Shown one piece after another: positions 13,955-14,114 of a stretch of 14,114 nt of DNA (positions are counted from its first letter, which is position 1; the number at the start of each line of letters is the position of its first letter). The position numbers were made by a program, and so were the translations under genes. The notes below the pieces were generated by a model, which was given only the letters and a program-made list of their open reading frames with translations, had not been told where the DNA came from and did not search any database. Source of the stretch: a bacterium HR32 (GTDB taxonomy: Bacteria; Sysuimicrobiota; Sysuimicrobiia; Sysuimicrobiales; Sysuimicrobiaceae); the NCBI GenBank assembly GCA_002898935.1, contig BEII01000007.1, positions 1 through 14,114 on the forward strand. Reading direction: 5' to 3'.

Positions 13955-14114
13955 ATGCAGCCGACCCTGGACGCCCGGATCGAGCGCGTCGACGTGTTCG
14001 CCGTGGGGCTACCTGTGCGGCGCGCCTTCAGCATATCGGGGGGTGCGGTCACCAGGGTCGGCCAGCCTGCGGTGCGGGTGCTCGCCAAGGTCACCGACTC
14101 GGACGGTGCCGTGG
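13955..14114 (+). CDS. Mandelate racemase/muconate lactonizing enzyme family protein, N-terminal fragment
   Basis: Only the first 53 residues are in the window. ATG 13955 lies three bases after the regulator stop and has GGGAGG (13941-13946) eight bases upstream. The fragment IERVDVFAVGLPVRRAFSIS, then GGAVTRVGQPAVRVLAKVTDSDGAV, has the pattern of the enolase-superfamily N-terminal capping domain: a first strand ending in LP, a hydrophobic F-S-G loop, then a strand ending in D-G. Family members include racemases, cycloisomerases and many acid-sugar dehydratases. The catalytic barrel is beyond the edge, so the reaction cannot be assigned. Its position suggests co-transcription with the regulator and a role in the same pathway. 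Confidence 0.75.
   Translation, partial: MQPTLDARIERVDVFAVGLPVRRAFSISGGAVTRVGQPAVRVLAKVTDSDGAV

Noticed and set aside
1..14114. tRNA, rRNA, CRISPR arrays, insertion sequences, riboswitches
   Set aside because: No cloverleaf-like segment, direct-repeat array, transposase or terminal repeat was seen; intergenic gaps are too short (all under about 105 bases) for most such elements.

Overview
The window is a gene-dense, very GC-rich (visually about 70%) bacterial segment. About two thirds of the starts are GTG, genes mostly abut or overlap by a few bases, and Shine-Dalgarno sites are AGGAGG-like. The organism cannot be named from this stretch. Split glycine decarboxylase subunits (GcvPA/GcvPB), a DUF4446 protein and the codon use fit a high-GC, possibly thermophilic, Firmicutes-like or related lineage (for example Thermaerobacter-like, Armatimonadota or CSP1-3 type); that placement is inference.

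Left block, 1-6195, all on the plus strand. It holds the tail of a PLP-dependent (aromatic amino acid type) decarboxylase, a DUF4446 membrane-anchored protein, a COG1926-type phosphoribosyltransferase, and then the glycine cleavage genes gcvT, gcvH, gcvPA and gcvPB. The gcvT reading frame is unusual: about 160 residues of a DinB/ClbS-DfsB-like four-helix domain precede a full-length T-protein in one uninterrupted frame.

Right block, 6196-14114. It looks like a catabolic island for an unidentified carbohydrate or sugar-acid substrate, built from three transcription units. Unit 1 (plus) is cupin, tctC, tctB, tctA and a TIM-barrel sugar isomerase/epimerase. Unit 2 (minus) is a Gfo/Idh/MocA oxidoreductase and a DUF993 (DHDPS-like TIM barrel) protein. 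Unit 3 (plus, divergent from unit 2) is a LacI-family regulator and the start of an enolase-superfamily (mandelate racemase/muconate lactonizing) enzyme cut by the window edge. Units 1 and 2 converge, with their stop codons only 4 bases apart.

Each of the three units begins at an AT-rich, LacI-type inverted repeat (core TAGAAA-NNNN-TTTCTA, degenerate on one side for lacI). These stand out sharply in the GC-rich background. The simplest reading is a local, self-regulating regulon in which the encoded LacI protein controls uptake (tripartite tricarboxylate transporter), oxidation, isomerisation, dehydration and possibly aldol cleavage of one compound. The pathway as a whole is not one I can name.
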